This document shows positions 53,901 through 57,299 of a DNA stretch of 64,000 nt, one piece after another. A model generated the notes under the pieces. The model was not told the origin of the DNA, ran no database searches, and was given only the letters and a program-made list of their open reading frames with translations. Within the stretch, counting starts at the first letter, position 1, and each line of letters starts with the position of its first letter. This DNA is from Siphlonurus alternatus (lineage: Eukaryota > Arthropoda > Insecta > Ephemeroptera > Siphlonuridae): contig OX463780.1 of assembly GCA_949825025.1 (NCBI GenBank), forward strand, positions 44,558,979-44,622,978. The letters are read 5' to 3'. A program made the translations under genes and the position numbers.

Positions 53901-56650
53901 CTATAATCATAAATTATTTATTTTAAATATTCTGTTAACTAGAATCACAAATATATTCAATAACGTGAATAAAGTATAATTATTGATAACTGTACACGGT
54001 GATTTTACAAATTCTTCGTCGATATGTCGTAATTTATAAATTTTGCTCTAAAATGTAAAGGAAAAAATATTTTGTCCTCGGATTTTATTATTTTTACTAA
54101 GTTGGATATCAAAGATACAATAATCAGGCGCTATACAAATGAAATTTTTAACCATATATTAGCGGATCCAATTTTATGTTCCCAAAACAATTATGTGATG
54201 GTAAAACAGTAAAATAGAAATCTTGTGAACTGTGAACCTTAAAGTAAAGTGCGCACGAGAAAAAAAAGTTGATTTTTTTTATAGCAATTTAATGTTGTAC
54301 ATTCGTACTTTGCATGTCATTATTTTCATTGAATAAAATTATTAAATCTTTATCTTTGTGGTTTCATAAAACCATTTCCTATGGAAAACCAACAATTTAT
54401 TGTGCACTCCAGTTTTGACGTTTAGGGTGGGAGTAGTTATTTCCTGTAAAGCAGGCAATCCTGCGTACCGACGGGAGCAACTGGTTGCAGATGTACCCCC
54501 TTATTGAGCGCTGGGGCCTCTGCGATCTCTAAACTTTTTCCTCTCTCGATTTGTAAACAGTTTTTTTTTTTTTTTTCTATATTTTGTTGACTGATTAAAA
54601 AATATTAACAAATTTAAAAGTTTAAACTTTTTCTTTTGTACCCCATGCAAGAATATCTAACTTTTTATCTTCTCTTGCCAAAATACAAGAAACAGGTTTG
54701 ATTAGCATAAAAGCCATAAAAATTCTTTTCAAGTGCTAACTAAATTCAAGGTTGTGCACCAATAGGGTTAAAGTTCCCGGTGTAGTTTCAGCGTAGAAAA
54801 TAATATGCATGTGTACATGTAAGGAAAGCTGATTAACACCGTTTTCCTTCTCAGTATATCAATTTACTCAATCAATACTGCAGTAGTACTACTATATTTT
54901 ATACCACAGTAACGATGATAAGTAAAATAAATGTGTAAAAGATTCTTATAAGTAATATATATCATTGAGATAAAAACAAATAGTGTCACAATAATGAAAT
55001 TGGAAGTAATATAACAGCCAATAAAATTAATAAAACATTTAATATAAAGTTAGTAACATAACGTTCATTAAAAATTTACGAACTTATATATACATTACTT
55101 ATATCATGGAGTTGTTTTATTCAGTTATATTGATTGGCTTAATACACAAAGTATTGAAAGAGCTATGAAGTAGGTCAATAGTGGATTAATTAATAATTTT
55201 AAGGTATTGTTTTATCTTCATTATATTCCAATATGCAAAGTATTGATTTTTTTTTTTTTTTGGCTCAAATGTTTTCGCATGATGAATATAATAAAGGTTT
55301 GAATTAGAAACAGTTGAAGTGAAAGCGAACGGGCTGCTCGATTGATGAGCCGGCTTACAACAGCCATAGGTGAATACTCGACGTGACCCAAAAACTTATC
55401 AATGGAAAATGCTTAGCTCACAAGTAATAGGAGGTGTGACTCCGCCTGCCTGCAATGCGCCAGCTAATCGTGCACCAGTCAATACAAAGTTGTGTACCAT
55501 CAATAAATTTTCAAAAAATACTATATCATCATAATGACATGCGGGTTGGGGAAAAAAAAAAAAAGGTTGTTGACTTTACAAAAAAAAAAGTGGGTCAGAT
55601 GGGTTTAAAATATTGACTTTTAAATTTACTTACACATATGAATTTTAGCAAGGATGAAATGATCGACCGAGACTATATTTAAGGTAAAATTACTAAAATT
55701 TCTTTGAAAATAAAAGGAAATATATAGAAAATGAAAGTAAATTAATATAATTAAAAATATATAAGTTGCGATGCGCATTAATATTTTTATATATAAAACG
55801 TGTTTTATTTTGATTGGAGAGTTGCATGTCATTATTGCTGTTTTTTTCCCTTTTTAATGACCTTCACACGTATACAGACTTTTATAATCAACGTTAATGT
55901 ACGTATATATGATGTGTCCGGTGGTGGGCGGTTGTTTTGTCCGCAAATGCATGACTTGACCTCCAGGTTGCATGCAAACCTCGTAAAAAAACTACCGCCC
56001 TTCAAAAATTATATTGAATGACCCTGGTCATTCAATGACGGTGAATCCGTTGTCACGTATGTCAAAAAAGTACTGAAAAAACCCATAACAAAAAATAATA
56101 TGGAAATTTTAAAAAATCTGATAAACAAAAAAAGAACAATGTATGTATATATAAAAAAAACTTCTGCTCTCTTGCAGCCATGCAAGCATGCAGTAAAGAA
56201 TTATAAAATAAAAAGTAAATTAAGTTACATTAATCTTGTAAGGAATGTATATTTATATAAGAGACCTATACTTTTGCATTACGGCTCCTCGACTTAAAAA
56301 AGGTTTATAAAACACGTAATATCAATAATTTAATTTATAATAATAGTCACACGTAAGAAAAAATATTTATAGGCGGGGCCGTCGTCGTTACCTGTGTTAT
56401 ATGACTTATAATATGAGAGCAATGAAGCCGCTTTGCGCGCGTAAATGCGCGTGCAACGCTATAGGTACTACGGGAATCATAATGCAATAAAATTCTAGAA
56501 AGGTAAAATTTAATTAATAAATAAAATCTTACCAAAACTCTTCTTATTCTTGAAGTTTCTTCTCAAGTTTAATTCACTGGTGTTCTGTTGTCCTTGCTGC
56601 TCCGGCTGCACCAATTGGCCATTAGTTTCAATAGAATTTGATGGAGACAT
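30559..56650 (-). CDS. MAP1LC3C-like: LC3C-type Atg8-family autophagy protein, interrupted by a giant intron 1
   Basis: Atg8/LC3 proteins are ubiquitin-like modifiers conjugated to phosphatidylethanolamine on autophagosomal membranes, where they recruit cargo receptors. Coding exons in transcript order are 56533-56650, 31993-32048, 31578-31684 and 30559-30727. All have GT/AG borders and the phases close to give 149 aa (human LC3C 147). Exon 1 ends FKNKKSFG. Its single leftover G joins CG of exon 2 to give an Ala, producing KSFANRKDEVAAIRSKFP, the LC3C-like helix-2/ubiquitin-fold entry. Later exons give DKTKFLVPQEITMSQF and DEDGFLYVTYASQEVFG. The conserved Gly146 is followed by SCA, which ATG4 would trim. 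An upstream in-frame extension has no ATG, so the start at 56648-56650 is used. Intron 1 is about 24.5 kb and contains the complete Maverick element at 34392-50930. The pairing of exon 1 with exon 2 across this distance rests on phase and family similarity. Confidence 0.88.
30920..31274. mobile_element. Palindromic MITE with TTAA ends, copy 3
   Basis: Same family as 3824-4176, in the last LC3 intron. The left TTAA is intact, and the right one reads TTTT after CCTTACCC, probably by mutation. The centre is in the same orientation as the copy at 14624. Confidence 0.85.
32049..33866. other. LC3 intron 1, 3' portion
   Basis: AT-rich intron sequence with a (TA)n tract. The only locally GC-rich, open stretch is at 33690-33770, described in the findings. 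Confidence 0.5.
32900..32968. repeat. (AT)n microsatellite
   Basis: About 34 perfect AT dinucleotides in LC3 intron 1. Confidence 0.95.
33867..34221. mobile_element. Palindromic MITE with TTAA ends, copy 4
   Basis: Same family as 3824-4176, with TTAA on both sides, in LC3 intron 1 and 164 bp from the left TSD of the Maverick. The left end has GGGTACGG instead of GGGTAAGG. The centre is in the same orientation as copy 1. Confidence 0.88.
34386..34391. repeat. Left 6 bp target-site duplication of the Maverick
   Basis: AACAAT immediately precedes the element terminus AGTAGAGAAG. The same AACAAT follows the other terminus at 50931-50936. Six-base duplications are characteristic of Maverick/Polinton integration. 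Confidence 0.93.
34432..34462. repeat. Terminal perfect hairpin, left
   Basis: A 12 bp perfect stem, GGGTTTGCACCG with CGGTGCAAACCC, around a 7-nt loop, 40 bp from the element end. It is mirrored at 50860-50890. Confidence 0.9.
34490..35120. repeat. Subterminal stem-loop array, left arm
   Basis: Successive short perfect hairpins occur first: GGCAGG/CCTGCC near 34505, CTCACAGG/CCTGTGAG at 34553-34573 and ACCGTC/GACGGT at 34583-34599. They are followed by an irregular array of two recurrent types. Type A pairs ATGACAGC with GCTGTCAT around a CTCAT...CTCA-like loop. Type B is GCCGGTCCTCAACCGGC. More than ten units occur in about 450 bp. Mirrored at 50202-50832. Confidence 0.8.
35182..35204 (-). 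other. Recurrent ACCCT-AGGGT stem-loop, left copy 1
   Basis: On the minus strand it reads ACCCTACACGT, then TAAAGAAGGGT. It is part of a ~85 bp block shared with 36384-36476. Mirrored at 50118-50140. Confidence 0.7.
35404..35425 (-). other. Recurrent ACCCT-AGGGT stem-loop, left copy 2 (3' of the BIR gene)
   Basis: It lies 27 bp beyond the stop codon of the BIR gene and is preceded by AACGTGTTTA as in the other copies. Its position suggests a 3'-end or mRNA-processing role, but this is inference. Mirrored at 49897-49918. Confidence 0.65.
35452..35928 (-). CDS. Single-BIR, IAP-like protein (left-arm copy)
   Basis: Mirror copy of the gene at 49394-49870, with the same 158-residue protein; see that entry for the domain evidence. 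The zinc-binding pattern C101-x2-C104-x16-H121-x6-C128 is intact here too. It is the protein gene nearest the left terminus and is transcribed toward it. An in-frame ATG further upstream (36042) would add 38 residues, but it lies within the CCAAT/CRE promoter block, so the shorter start was chosen. Confidence 0.75.
   Translation of the reverse strand: MASRREELLKDFWGVRPSEPPSLRGKFVRDARDNSVFTTCDCWCDGGRLVAGHRKYIFTEGGRVLTFPKHSLPYKTATINDLARYGFRWDHDGSKLGFIICVYCRLKIEDFDGSKLACIEHMKLSPSCKLLTGDVNEKEEERRNVEEDKMIYSPKCPA
35989..36060 (-). promoter_or_regulatory. CCAAT/CRE promoter block of the BIR gene, left copy
   Basis: Mirror of 49262-49333: two ACTCAACCAATC repeats and a TGACGTCA between them. Confidence 0.55.
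36430..36451 (-). other. Recurrent ACCCT-AGGGT stem-loop, left copy 3
   Basis: It lies between the PPP1R15-like gene and the BIR gene. The surrounding block, minus-strand GTGTTTAT... through GGTGGTGTGGAAGAGCGT, resembles that around 35147-35238. Mirrored at 48871-48892. Confidence 0.7.
36531..36785. repeat. Two tandem 127 bp AT-rich repeats, left arm
   Basis: The unit starts ATTTACAAGTTGTGTATTTA at 36531 and again at 36658. Poly(T) and (TA)n tracts follow up to 36875. It lies in the 3' flank of the PPP1R15-like gene. Mirrored at 48537-48791. Confidence 0.8.
36893..37087 (-). CDS. PPP1R15/GADD34-like PP1-docking protein (left-arm copy)
   Basis: Mirror copy of 48235-48429, encoding the same 64-residue protein with KVSF at residues 4-7; the reasoning is given there. 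Its ATG overlaps the stop codon of the upstream 232-residue gene as ATGA. It is followed by about 450 bp of AT-rich tandem repeats before the next stem-loop and the BIR gene. Confidence 0.65.
   Translation of the reverse strand: MKKKVSFGPVIIFHFCDIESRSPIWELVARDAMRFRHRIARYDEIISPVLNLQHRTVWLNKNSK
37084..37782 (-). CDS. Uncharacterised 232-residue Maverick protein (left-arm copy)
   Basis: Mirror copy of 47540-48238, with the same protein. I do not recognise its family; see the right-arm entry. A GCCACC immediately precedes the ATG, a strong initiation context. The gene lies between the protease and the PPP1R15-like gene on the same strand. Confidence 0.75.
   Translation of the reverse strand: MFKQRARFNPYHQKPHHQQKMAELKSPDIFRTFFPLNKCGSKQVMVSLDPASDFAPVVTIGRTGWSGTRLSPEIFIELTKVSAAITKFFEGEARVDPMQLSYLESVEFHNKWGKSVICINSNLDGGTKVFLAKPTWDSLVNLFDCILHVVSIMGDWQLDVMNLYVTLARRVKDQLQPDQLSLRQSDVANILKKIQFDELCVMTSNPQVDLRRCFYELQAMCCDEIAAYLPYV
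37869..38354 (-). CDS. PRO: Adenain-type cysteine protease (left-arm copy)
   Basis: Mirror copy of 46968-47453, with the same 161 residues and an intact His52/Asp68/Cys107 triad. A TGACGTCA sequence overlaps the start codon. It lies 42 bp beyond the capsid gene's stop codon, on the same strand. Confidence 0.85.
   Translation of the reverse strand: MNSVQLLQLLQHQNHDKKYTIGVYAADTLPHSVKRPAAIISNTDEHDKEGTHWIAFFIPCSGKVEYFDSYGLRPLINHHLNFLKRFSWSHNTVELQNISSNVCGQYCLLYLCARMNGTTKKQFLSLFGKNSILNDNIVRSSVHNIFHQVPTSNGGQHCCSR
38397..39686 (-). CDS. MCP: Major capsid protein, double jelly-roll type (left-arm copy)
   Basis: Mirror copy of 45636-46925, encoding the same 429 residues. The stop codon of the preceding small basic protein directly abuts its ATG (TAAATG). 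This copy gives the element a second complete capsid gene, which no standard Maverick has. Confidence 0.85.
   Translation of the reverse strand: MAAIEGMSGELDIFEKPVVQTGIIGGNWYQFKPTTSISDSAQIEFNIPGTGDHYVDLARTLMNIKLQIVKADGSNFAATDNVVPVNNIFDSVFSDVKVEFNQKQIFDSRNMYHYKAYMEDLFNFNSTAKESHQTASLWYQDNAGEMEDMSTACVSRFERTKGSKVFDLAGMLHCDMFNSPKYLLNEVNLRFMFIKNKVEICLMKETGVNFAANIKIVDATLWIRRVKINPSILLAHSNSLTRFSAKYPYKRVEMHNYTLPINSQQHTLENLFLGRIPSRIMIGLVSHSAFSGNYIKNPFNFQHFGVNHLSLFKNGEQMFSRPYTPSYNTFTYAMPYLQSFINTGNHLADDGYCVDMPDWPNGFCIYPFDLTPDLSAHEQHWCVQEQGNVRLELGFERALTEAVTIIIYAEFREILEINKNRECSMEYTK
39687..40109 (-). CDS. Small basic virion-type protein (left-arm copy)
   Basis: Mirror copy of 45213-45635, with the same 140 residues, including the adenain-like MVGN/G site and the Arg/Lys-rich tail. 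The gene is complete in both arms. Confidence 0.78.
   Translation of the reverse strand: MSDPYTQYYLKQASGNYGGSYRGSSQKGDGLGSFLGGLFRRIFPLFTSGAKAVGKEALATGVNLLRDVITGKPAKDSMRERISQAGQNLTAKAAKKMESMVGNGYKRKRRSRSRHSKTAPKRRRTSRKPRKKTRKRDIFG
40102..40488 (-). pseudogene. Truncated penton/minor capsid gene at the arm boundary
   Basis: Only codons from about 125 onward of the 252-residue penton gene are present. The first ~124 codons are replaced by polymerase sequence beyond 40488. An internal ATG at 40467 could start a 121-residue product, but it would lack half of the fold. The intact gene is at 44462-45220. Confidence 0.85.
40479..41255 (+). pseudogene. pPolB: C-terminal fragment of Maverick family-B DNA polymerase
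   Basis: The Maverick polymerase is a protein-primed family-B enzyme of about 1,000 or more residues. Only ~258 C-terminal residues remain. Motif B (NNAVFGKTMEN) sits at the very start, and motif C (YMDTDS) is intact at about residues 97-102. The exonuclease domain, the motif A Asp and the terminal-protein-priming insertions are missing. The fragment starts exactly where the left inverted-repeat arm ends, so the loss and the palindrome are one event. The ATG at 40479 is probably an internal Met codon rather than a true start. The stop overlaps the ATPase gene. Confidence 0.9.
41224..41961 (+). CDS. ATP: FtsK/HerA-superfamily genome-packaging ATPase
   Basis: This is the A32-like ATPase that in related viruses pumps DNA into the capsid. 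Walker A is GPTSCGKS (residues 38-45 of the longest frame) and Walker B is RLLIIDDLM (107-115, acidic pair 112-113). TQNIFHQ follows, in the position of the sensor/Q motif. The length (about 237-245 aa) is normal for Mavericks. The longest frame starts at 41224 inside the polymerase tail; the ATG at 41248, overlapping the polymerase stop by 8 bp, is the likelier start. The gene is complete and single-copy, in the unique core. Confidence 0.9.
   Translation: MDIIASTRMLNYNVFQMLPSFFIMILKWQHPFTSIIAGPTSCGKSVFVSKFLFHLADMVDISIKEIIWCFGESQPLHSEIKKKVTVPIKFHSGIPNLDEIATTNEPRLLIIDDLMRESNGDIVDLFSKGSHHRNMSIIFITQNIFHQAKGSRDISLNSHYIILFKNPRDKSQIFHFARQVKPENTRHVHEAYLDATNKPHSYLLFDMTQSSPEAFRLRSEIFPGEGNFVYVPEKGGTEITQYFAV
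41996..42319 (+). CDS. Small basic/hydrophobic Maverick protein (pX-like), uncharacterised
   Basis: A 107-residue protein. Residues 1-75 are Lys/Arg/Leu-rich and contain three Cys (two in CICEC). The C-terminus, from about residue 85, is KGGFLLPLLVPVISLLLQ, a hydrophobic segment after a Gly pair. Small proteins of this build lie next to the ATPase in Mavericks and adintoviruses and have been likened to adenovirus core or membrane-active peptides. I cannot confirm a function. Its stop overlaps the next start as ATGA. Confidence 0.7.
   Translation: MKTLKQHALELKKLRYSSPSRRKLLLKNASKKLVKCICECAHNTLNKNVPLSQAQFKRLAPYKQTLRKLCARGDSLEKKKKFINQKGGFLLPLLVPVISLLLQRVLK
42316..43383 (+). CDS. Uncharacterised 355-residue Maverick protein with basic C-terminus
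   Basis: It starts ATGA-overlapped with the previous gene and overlaps the integrase gene by 22 bp. The N-terminal half is acidic to neutral, with a helical look around LLDLLGKS and ILDLLNDVIK (about 106-140). The segment GWEEFARLLASLNVP lies near 153-170. From about residue 195 it is strongly Lys/Arg-rich with repeated KRK/SKK clusters, suggesting nucleic-acid binding. Proteins with this position and architecture recur in Mavericks and are thought to be virion-associated. I do not recognise a named family. Confidence 0.75.
   Translation: MKVTKKMVLVSPEVLNQLQNPVSIPSYSTNDNLDLKMQEILSKVNMSDYDKWRMYEQVLQNYMKGVEKSKEPLQIPIYSSHDVPLYDNIVHSIGENKTLSRKAQGLLDLLGKSSDVSWNDSGVVSIGGDVIEGSNILDLLNDVIKTRKHNSPVGWEEFARLLASLNVPSEFVPNVSRWQHIQALKGMRGVKRKATNDLMLNVQKVGKQDIETDDDSLSVEESPSKKRVNKESIWPGRDFITRHPKIRKTQKVINRTPRDPLTTKRLTAFNSNVPIKRSRKSLSEGLATASYIRTGSKRKMVERLQNSKRSKRVSPLHANLNNRKTRKRSIINLNWFNDKSLPVPRKKFKWSTLKL
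43362..44465 (+). CDS. INT: Retrovirus-like integrase with C-terminal chromodomain
   Basis: This enzyme joins the element ends to host DNA and makes the 6 bp target duplications. The rve core carries the catalytic triad Asp81 (FQADLCD), Asp140 (IQSDKGKEF) and Glu175 (ASVVERFNRT), with the D140-E175 spacing of the DDE family. The N-terminal YFDVSHPAGYGTVDKLW is the motif that opens Maverick integrases. The C-terminus (about 320-365) is a chromodomain: YKIDKIVGER, then LLVKWLGYPDKFNSWI. This could steer integration to particular chromatin. The gene is full length and uninterrupted, and its stop overlaps the penton start as ATGA. Confidence 0.93.
   Translation: MVNIKTLMERKLSKIYFDVSHPAGYGTVDKLWLATNKKYHKLKIEQWLRAQEPHTLYKPRKLKFNRSRYFVPNMNNLFQADLCDMRTLNKYNNSNFILTVIDVFCKKAWAIALKDKTADSVISAFKIIFAERKPRYIQSDKGKEFVAEKVQKFFNREGIHFYTTNNPDTKASVVERFNRTLKTKMWKYFEHAQTFKYTDILQSLVNAYNNTKHSAINMTPNEVNQDNFRKVYDYLYSGRGRYKLSSQSKSSFTIGQHVRITREKAVFEKGYEANWSKEIFVIHKILKTSPVRYIIKDLKNELIDGSFYAQELQKVALNSDDTYKIDKIVGERGKGNSRQLLVKWLGYPDKFNSWISARDLLRLVDIK
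44462..45220 (+). CDS. Penton / minor capsid protein (single jelly-roll, PX-type)
   Basis: This 252-residue protein matches the Maverick penton type. Its opening beta strands include FNIHLGRTLHLEGKWEVGIAEI with a YP turn, the signature of the family that forms capsid vertices. This is the only intact copy: the inverted-repeat boundary (44834) cuts through it, so the left arm retains just the C-terminal half. It is ATGA-coupled to the integrase gene and overlaps the next gene by 8 bp. The fold assignment is by pattern and position. Confidence 0.82.
   Translation: MTESFYLTLHSEGESYISKINKPEAFNIHLGRTLHLEGKWEVGIAEIFYPMSIPNFNQSESTVLVEEINGDQKKMHLFELNEGNTYIGNSAMFHFLKKSFNSINVTVHNRNGYVTMDKVSNSELHCSFTRKMLDVLGFEEITFKKSNNLHALQELDVNRALPQQLYFYTDIIHHQMVGTALDKLLRVVNVDTSSYQHGCSTIVAFSHIHYHPVCKEKISSVEIYIRDRYNNLVSFNHEPLTVILHFRKVCNV
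45213..45635 (+). CDS. Small basic virion-type protein with a protease site
   Basis: A 140-residue protein. The Gly-rich start contains a GSFLGGLFRRIFPLF amphipathic stretch (about 32-46). GKEALATGVNLLRDVITG (54-71) follows, a segment commonly seen in Maverick proteins of this kind. After residue 104 the tail is Arg/Lys-rich. MVGN/G at 100-104 fits the (M/I/L)-x-G-x/G consensus of adenain-type proteases, so maturation by the element's own protease is plausible. By analogy it could be a core or membrane-lytic virion protein. It overlaps the penton gene by 8 bp and directly abuts the capsid gene. Confidence 0.78.
   Translation: MSDPYTQYYLKQASGNYGGSYRGSSQKGDGLGSFLGGLFRRIFPLFTSGAKAVGKEALATGVNLLRDVITGKPAKDSMRERISQAGQNLTAKAAKKMESMVGNGYKRKRRSRSRHSKTAPKRRRTSRKPRKKTRKRDIFG
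45636..46925 (+). CDS. MCP: Major capsid protein, double jelly-roll type
   Basis: The 429-residue protein belongs to the capsid family usually annotated in invertebrate genomes as F54H12.2-like, the Maverick/adintovirus hexon-type protein. Features include IEFNIPGTGDHYVDLARTLM near the N-terminus, the FDSVFSDVKVEFNQK strand pair, LLNEVNLRFMFIKNK at about 190, and a C-terminal NVRLELGFERALTEAV strand. Capsid proteins of this type assemble icosahedral shells, which is why Mavericks are regarded as virus-like. Both copies in this element are full length. It starts one base after the preceding stop (TAAATG), implying polycistronic or coupled expression. Confidence 0.87.
   Translation: MAAIEGMSGELDIFEKPVVQTGIIGGNWYQFKPTTSISDSAQIEFNIPGTGDHYVDLARTLMNIKLQIVKADGSNFAATDNVVPVNNIFDSVFSDVKVEFNQKQIFDSRNMYHYKAYMEDLFNFNSTAKESHQTASLWYQDNAGEMEDMSTACVSRFERTKGSKVFDLAGMLHCDMFNSPKYLLNEVNLRFMFIKNKVEICLMKETGVNFAANIKIVDATLWIRRVKINPSILLAHSNSLTRFSAKYPYKRVEMHNYTLPINSQQHTLENLFLGRIPSRIMIGLVSHSAFSGNYIKNPFNFQHFGVNHLSLFKNGEQMFSRPYTPSYNTFTYAMPYLQSFINTGNHLADDGYCVDMPDWPNGFCIYPFDLTPDLSAHEQHWCVQEQGNVRLELGFERALTEAVTIIIYAEFREILEINKNRECSMEYTK
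46961..46968 (+). promoter_or_regulatory. CRE-like TGACGTCA at the protease start
   Basis: The palindromic CREB/ATF site TGACGTCA overlaps the protease ATG. The same octamer occurs in the BIR promoter block. Mirrored at 38354-38361. Confidence 0.4.
46968..47453 (+). CDS. PRO: Adenain-type cysteine protease
   Basis: This is the Maverick maturation protease, related to adenovirus endopeptidase (peptidase C5/Ulp1-like). The triad is clear: His52 in THWIAFF, Asp68 in YFDSYG, and Cys107 in CGQYCLLYL. A Gln at 96 lies 11 residues before the Cys, in oxyanion-hole position. The length is 161 aa, somewhat short but complete. It probably processes virion proteins such as the small basic protein with its MVGN/G site. 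A separate 42 bp spacer precedes it, unlike the abutting genes upstream. Confidence 0.87.
   Translation: MNSVQLLQLLQHQNHDKKYTIGVYAADTLPHSVKRPAAIISNTDEHDKEGTHWIAFFIPCSGKVEYFDSYGLRPLINHHLNFLKRFSWSHNTVELQNISSNVCGQYCLLYLCARMNGTTKKQFLSLFGKNSILNDNIVRSSVHNIFHQVPTSNGGQHCCSR
47475..47545 (+). promoter_or_regulatory. Possible promoter and strong start context of the 232-residue gene
   Basis: TATATATTA at about 47481-47489, some 50 bp before GCCACCATG, reads as a TATA-like box plus an optimal Kozak context. Mirrored in the left arm. Confidence 0.35.
47540..48238 (+). CDS. Uncharacterised 232-residue Maverick protein
   Basis: A complete frame with a Kozak-perfect start. The N-terminus is basic and His-rich (KQRARFNPYHQKPHHQQK). 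Residues about 50-80, VVTIGRTGWSGTRLSPEIF, vaguely recall the strand-turn-helix of PC4-type ssDNA-binding proteins, but the match is weak. The C-terminal half is helical with two Cys-containing segments (ELCVMTSNPQVDLRRCFYEL, then AMCCDEI). It is ATGA-coupled to the PPP1R15-like gene, which suggests co-expression. Function unknown. Confidence 0.75.
   Translation: MFKQRARFNPYHQKPHHQQKMAELKSPDIFRTFFPLNKCGSKQVMVSLDPASDFAPVVTIGRTGWSGTRLSPEIFIELTKVSAAITKFFEGEARVDPMQLSYLESVEFHNKWGKSVICINSNLDGGTKVFLAKPTWDSLVNLFDCILHVVSIMGDWQLDVMNLYVTLARRVKDQLQPDQLSLRQSDVANILKKIQFDELCVMTSNPQVDLRRCFYELQAMCCDEIAAYLPYV
48235..48429 (+). CDS. PPP1R15/GADD34-like PP1-docking protein
   Basis: A 64-residue protein. KKKVSFGPVIIFHF (2-15) contains the canonical PP1-binding RVxF motif (KVSF, residues 4-7) followed by the hydrophobic FHF. 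Then come WELVARDAMRFRHRIARYDE (25-44) and ISPVL. This order reproduces the C-terminal catalytic-assembly segment of PPP1R15 proteins: RVxF, a W-x2-LARD-x2-RF-x2-RI helix, then E-x2-SP. PPP1R15 proteins recruit PP1 and actin to dephosphorylate eIF2-alpha and restore translation under stress. Some large DNA viruses carry similar short versions. The identification is by eye and the function is inferred. The gene starts by an ATGA overlap with its upstream neighbour. Confidence 0.7.
   Translation: MKKKVSFGPVIIFHFCDIESRSPIWELVARDAMRFRHRIARYDEIISPVLNLQHRTVWLNKNSK
48445..48791. repeat. (AT)n tract and two tandem 127 bp repeats, right arm
   Basis: Mirror of the AT-rich tandem repeat block in the left arm, immediately 3' of the PPP1R15-like gene. 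Confidence 0.8.
48871..48892 (+). other. Recurrent ACCCT-AGGGT stem-loop, right copy 3
   Basis: ACCCTACACATTAAAGAAGG, then GT, with conserved flanks GTGTTTATAG upstream and GGTGGTGTGGAAGAGCGT downstream. It lies between the PPP1R15-like and BIR genes. Confidence 0.7.
49262..49333 (+). promoter_or_regulatory. CCAAT/CRE promoter block of the BIR gene
   Basis: Two 21 bp direct repeats beginning ACTCAACCAATC occur 51 bp apart (CCAAT at 49268-49272 and 49319-49323), with a perfect CRE TGACGTCA at 49303-49310 between them. They lie 60-130 bp before the chosen BIR start codon. Confidence 0.55.
49394..49870 (+). CDS. Single-BIR, IAP-like protein
   Basis: A 158-residue protein. Residues about 61-130 form a BIR-like domain: GGRVLTFP, then DLARYGF, then C101-V-Y-C104, sixteen residues, H121 in an EH pair, six residues, and C128 (CX2CX16HX6C, the exact BIR zinc spacing). 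BIR domains bind caspases or IAP antagonists and block apoptosis. No RING domain follows; the tail is acidic (EKEEERRNVEED). An extra Cys cluster (CDCWC, 40-44) precedes the domain. The start at 49394 was chosen because the longer frame from 49280 begins inside the promoter block. The classification is secure at the motif level; the anti-apoptotic role is inferred. Confidence 0.78.
   Translation: MASRREELLKDFWGVRPSEPPSLRGKFVRDARDNSVFTTCDCWCDGGRLVAGHRKYIFTEGGRVLTFPKHSLPYKTATINDLARYGFRWDHDGSKLGFIICVYCRLKIEDFDGSKLACIEHMKLSPSCKLLTGDVNEKEEERRNVEEDKMIYSPKCPA
49897..49918 (+). other. Recurrent ACCCT-AGGGT stem-loop, right copy 2
   Basis: Located 27 bp after the BIR stop codon and preceded by AACGTGTTTA. 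Mirror of 35404-35425. Confidence 0.65.
50118..50140 (+). other. Recurrent ACCCT-AGGGT stem-loop, right copy 1
   Basis: Reads ACCCTACACGTCTAAAGAAG, then GGT, with GGTGGTGGGGAACAGCG downstream. Mirror of 35182-35204. Confidence 0.7.
50202..50832. repeat. Subterminal stem-loop array, right arm
   Basis: Mirror of 34490-35120, with recurrent GCCGGTTGAGGACCGGC and ATGACAGC...GCTGTCAT hairpins. Confidence 0.8.
50860..50890. repeat. Terminal perfect hairpin, right
   Basis: Mirror of 34432-34462: a 12 bp stem with a 7-nt loop. Confidence 0.9.
50931..50936. repeat. Right 6 bp target-site duplication of the Maverick
   Basis: AACAAT directly follows the terminus CTTCTCTACT. It is identical to 34386-34391. 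Confidence 0.93.
50937..56532. other. LC3 intron 1, 5' portion
   Basis: AT-rich intron sequence with no supported gene apart from the palindromic element at 53450-53561. A few GC-richer patches (for example near 54437-54520 and 55320-55470) show no convincing coding or RNA structure. Confidence 0.5.
53450..53561. mobile_element. Short hairpin MITE in LC3 intron 1
   Basis: A 112 bp fold-back. It runs from ACTACGTTTACATGACGGTG at the left to its exact complement at the right, and the inner TAATGCGTATYC...CGTTGACGACG arms also pair. Imperfect only in the loop. Confidence 0.65.
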
Positions 56651-57087
56651 GCCGCCTGATTGTTCTTGCCGCCTCTGCACTGTATGATATTCCGCGATGG
56701 ATAAAATCAGAGTAGACAACGCCTACTGACTTGCAATTGCTTGCTGAACGATCTTCTTGCTTTGGAGCTGCTGATCTTATATTGAATGTTTATGCAGACG
56801 ATTTTCTCTTGCACGACGATAGCAAATGCAAACGATCACGAGTGCAGTAACTTAAGTCCACGAGGCACCGAACACGGCAAATAATCTACTATACAGGATA
56901 TACGTCAGCTCCCCTCCTTTTCTTGCAGGATCCACGCTGTGCATTCTCATTGGTTGATACTTGTCTAGACGCTGCTTACGTAGAATGGGTGTGTACTCTC
57001 AAAAGTGGCCGCTCCGCTCAACCGAGGCAGCAGCTGCTGCAAGCTGCAATGCCTTTTTTATTCATGTTTCAAAAACTTTTTACCTGC

Positions 57088-57169
<82 letters not shown>

Positions 57170-57178
57170 GAGAGAGAG
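57088..57178. repeat. (GA)n microsatellite
   Basis: About 45 GA units with three interruptions. The Arg-Glu 'proteins' readable here are artefacts of the repeat. Confidence 0.95.
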
Positions 57179-57299
57179 TCTTAAAAGCTTTGGTGATAAA
57201 ATCTCTTTGATATTCCTAACAAAAACTTATATAAATTTCATGATATAATAGAGATATACTATATATATGATTTTATTTGAACGTTTAAATTTTATCGAA

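Noticed and set aside
56651..56719. 23-codon in-frame N-terminal extension of LC3
   Set aside because: Its first codon is TTG and no ATG lies upstream in frame; the ATG at 56648-56650 gives the expected LC3C length.
56923..57248. Two ~95-codon frames rich in Arg-Glu repeats
   Set aside because: They are produced by the (GA)n microsatellite.
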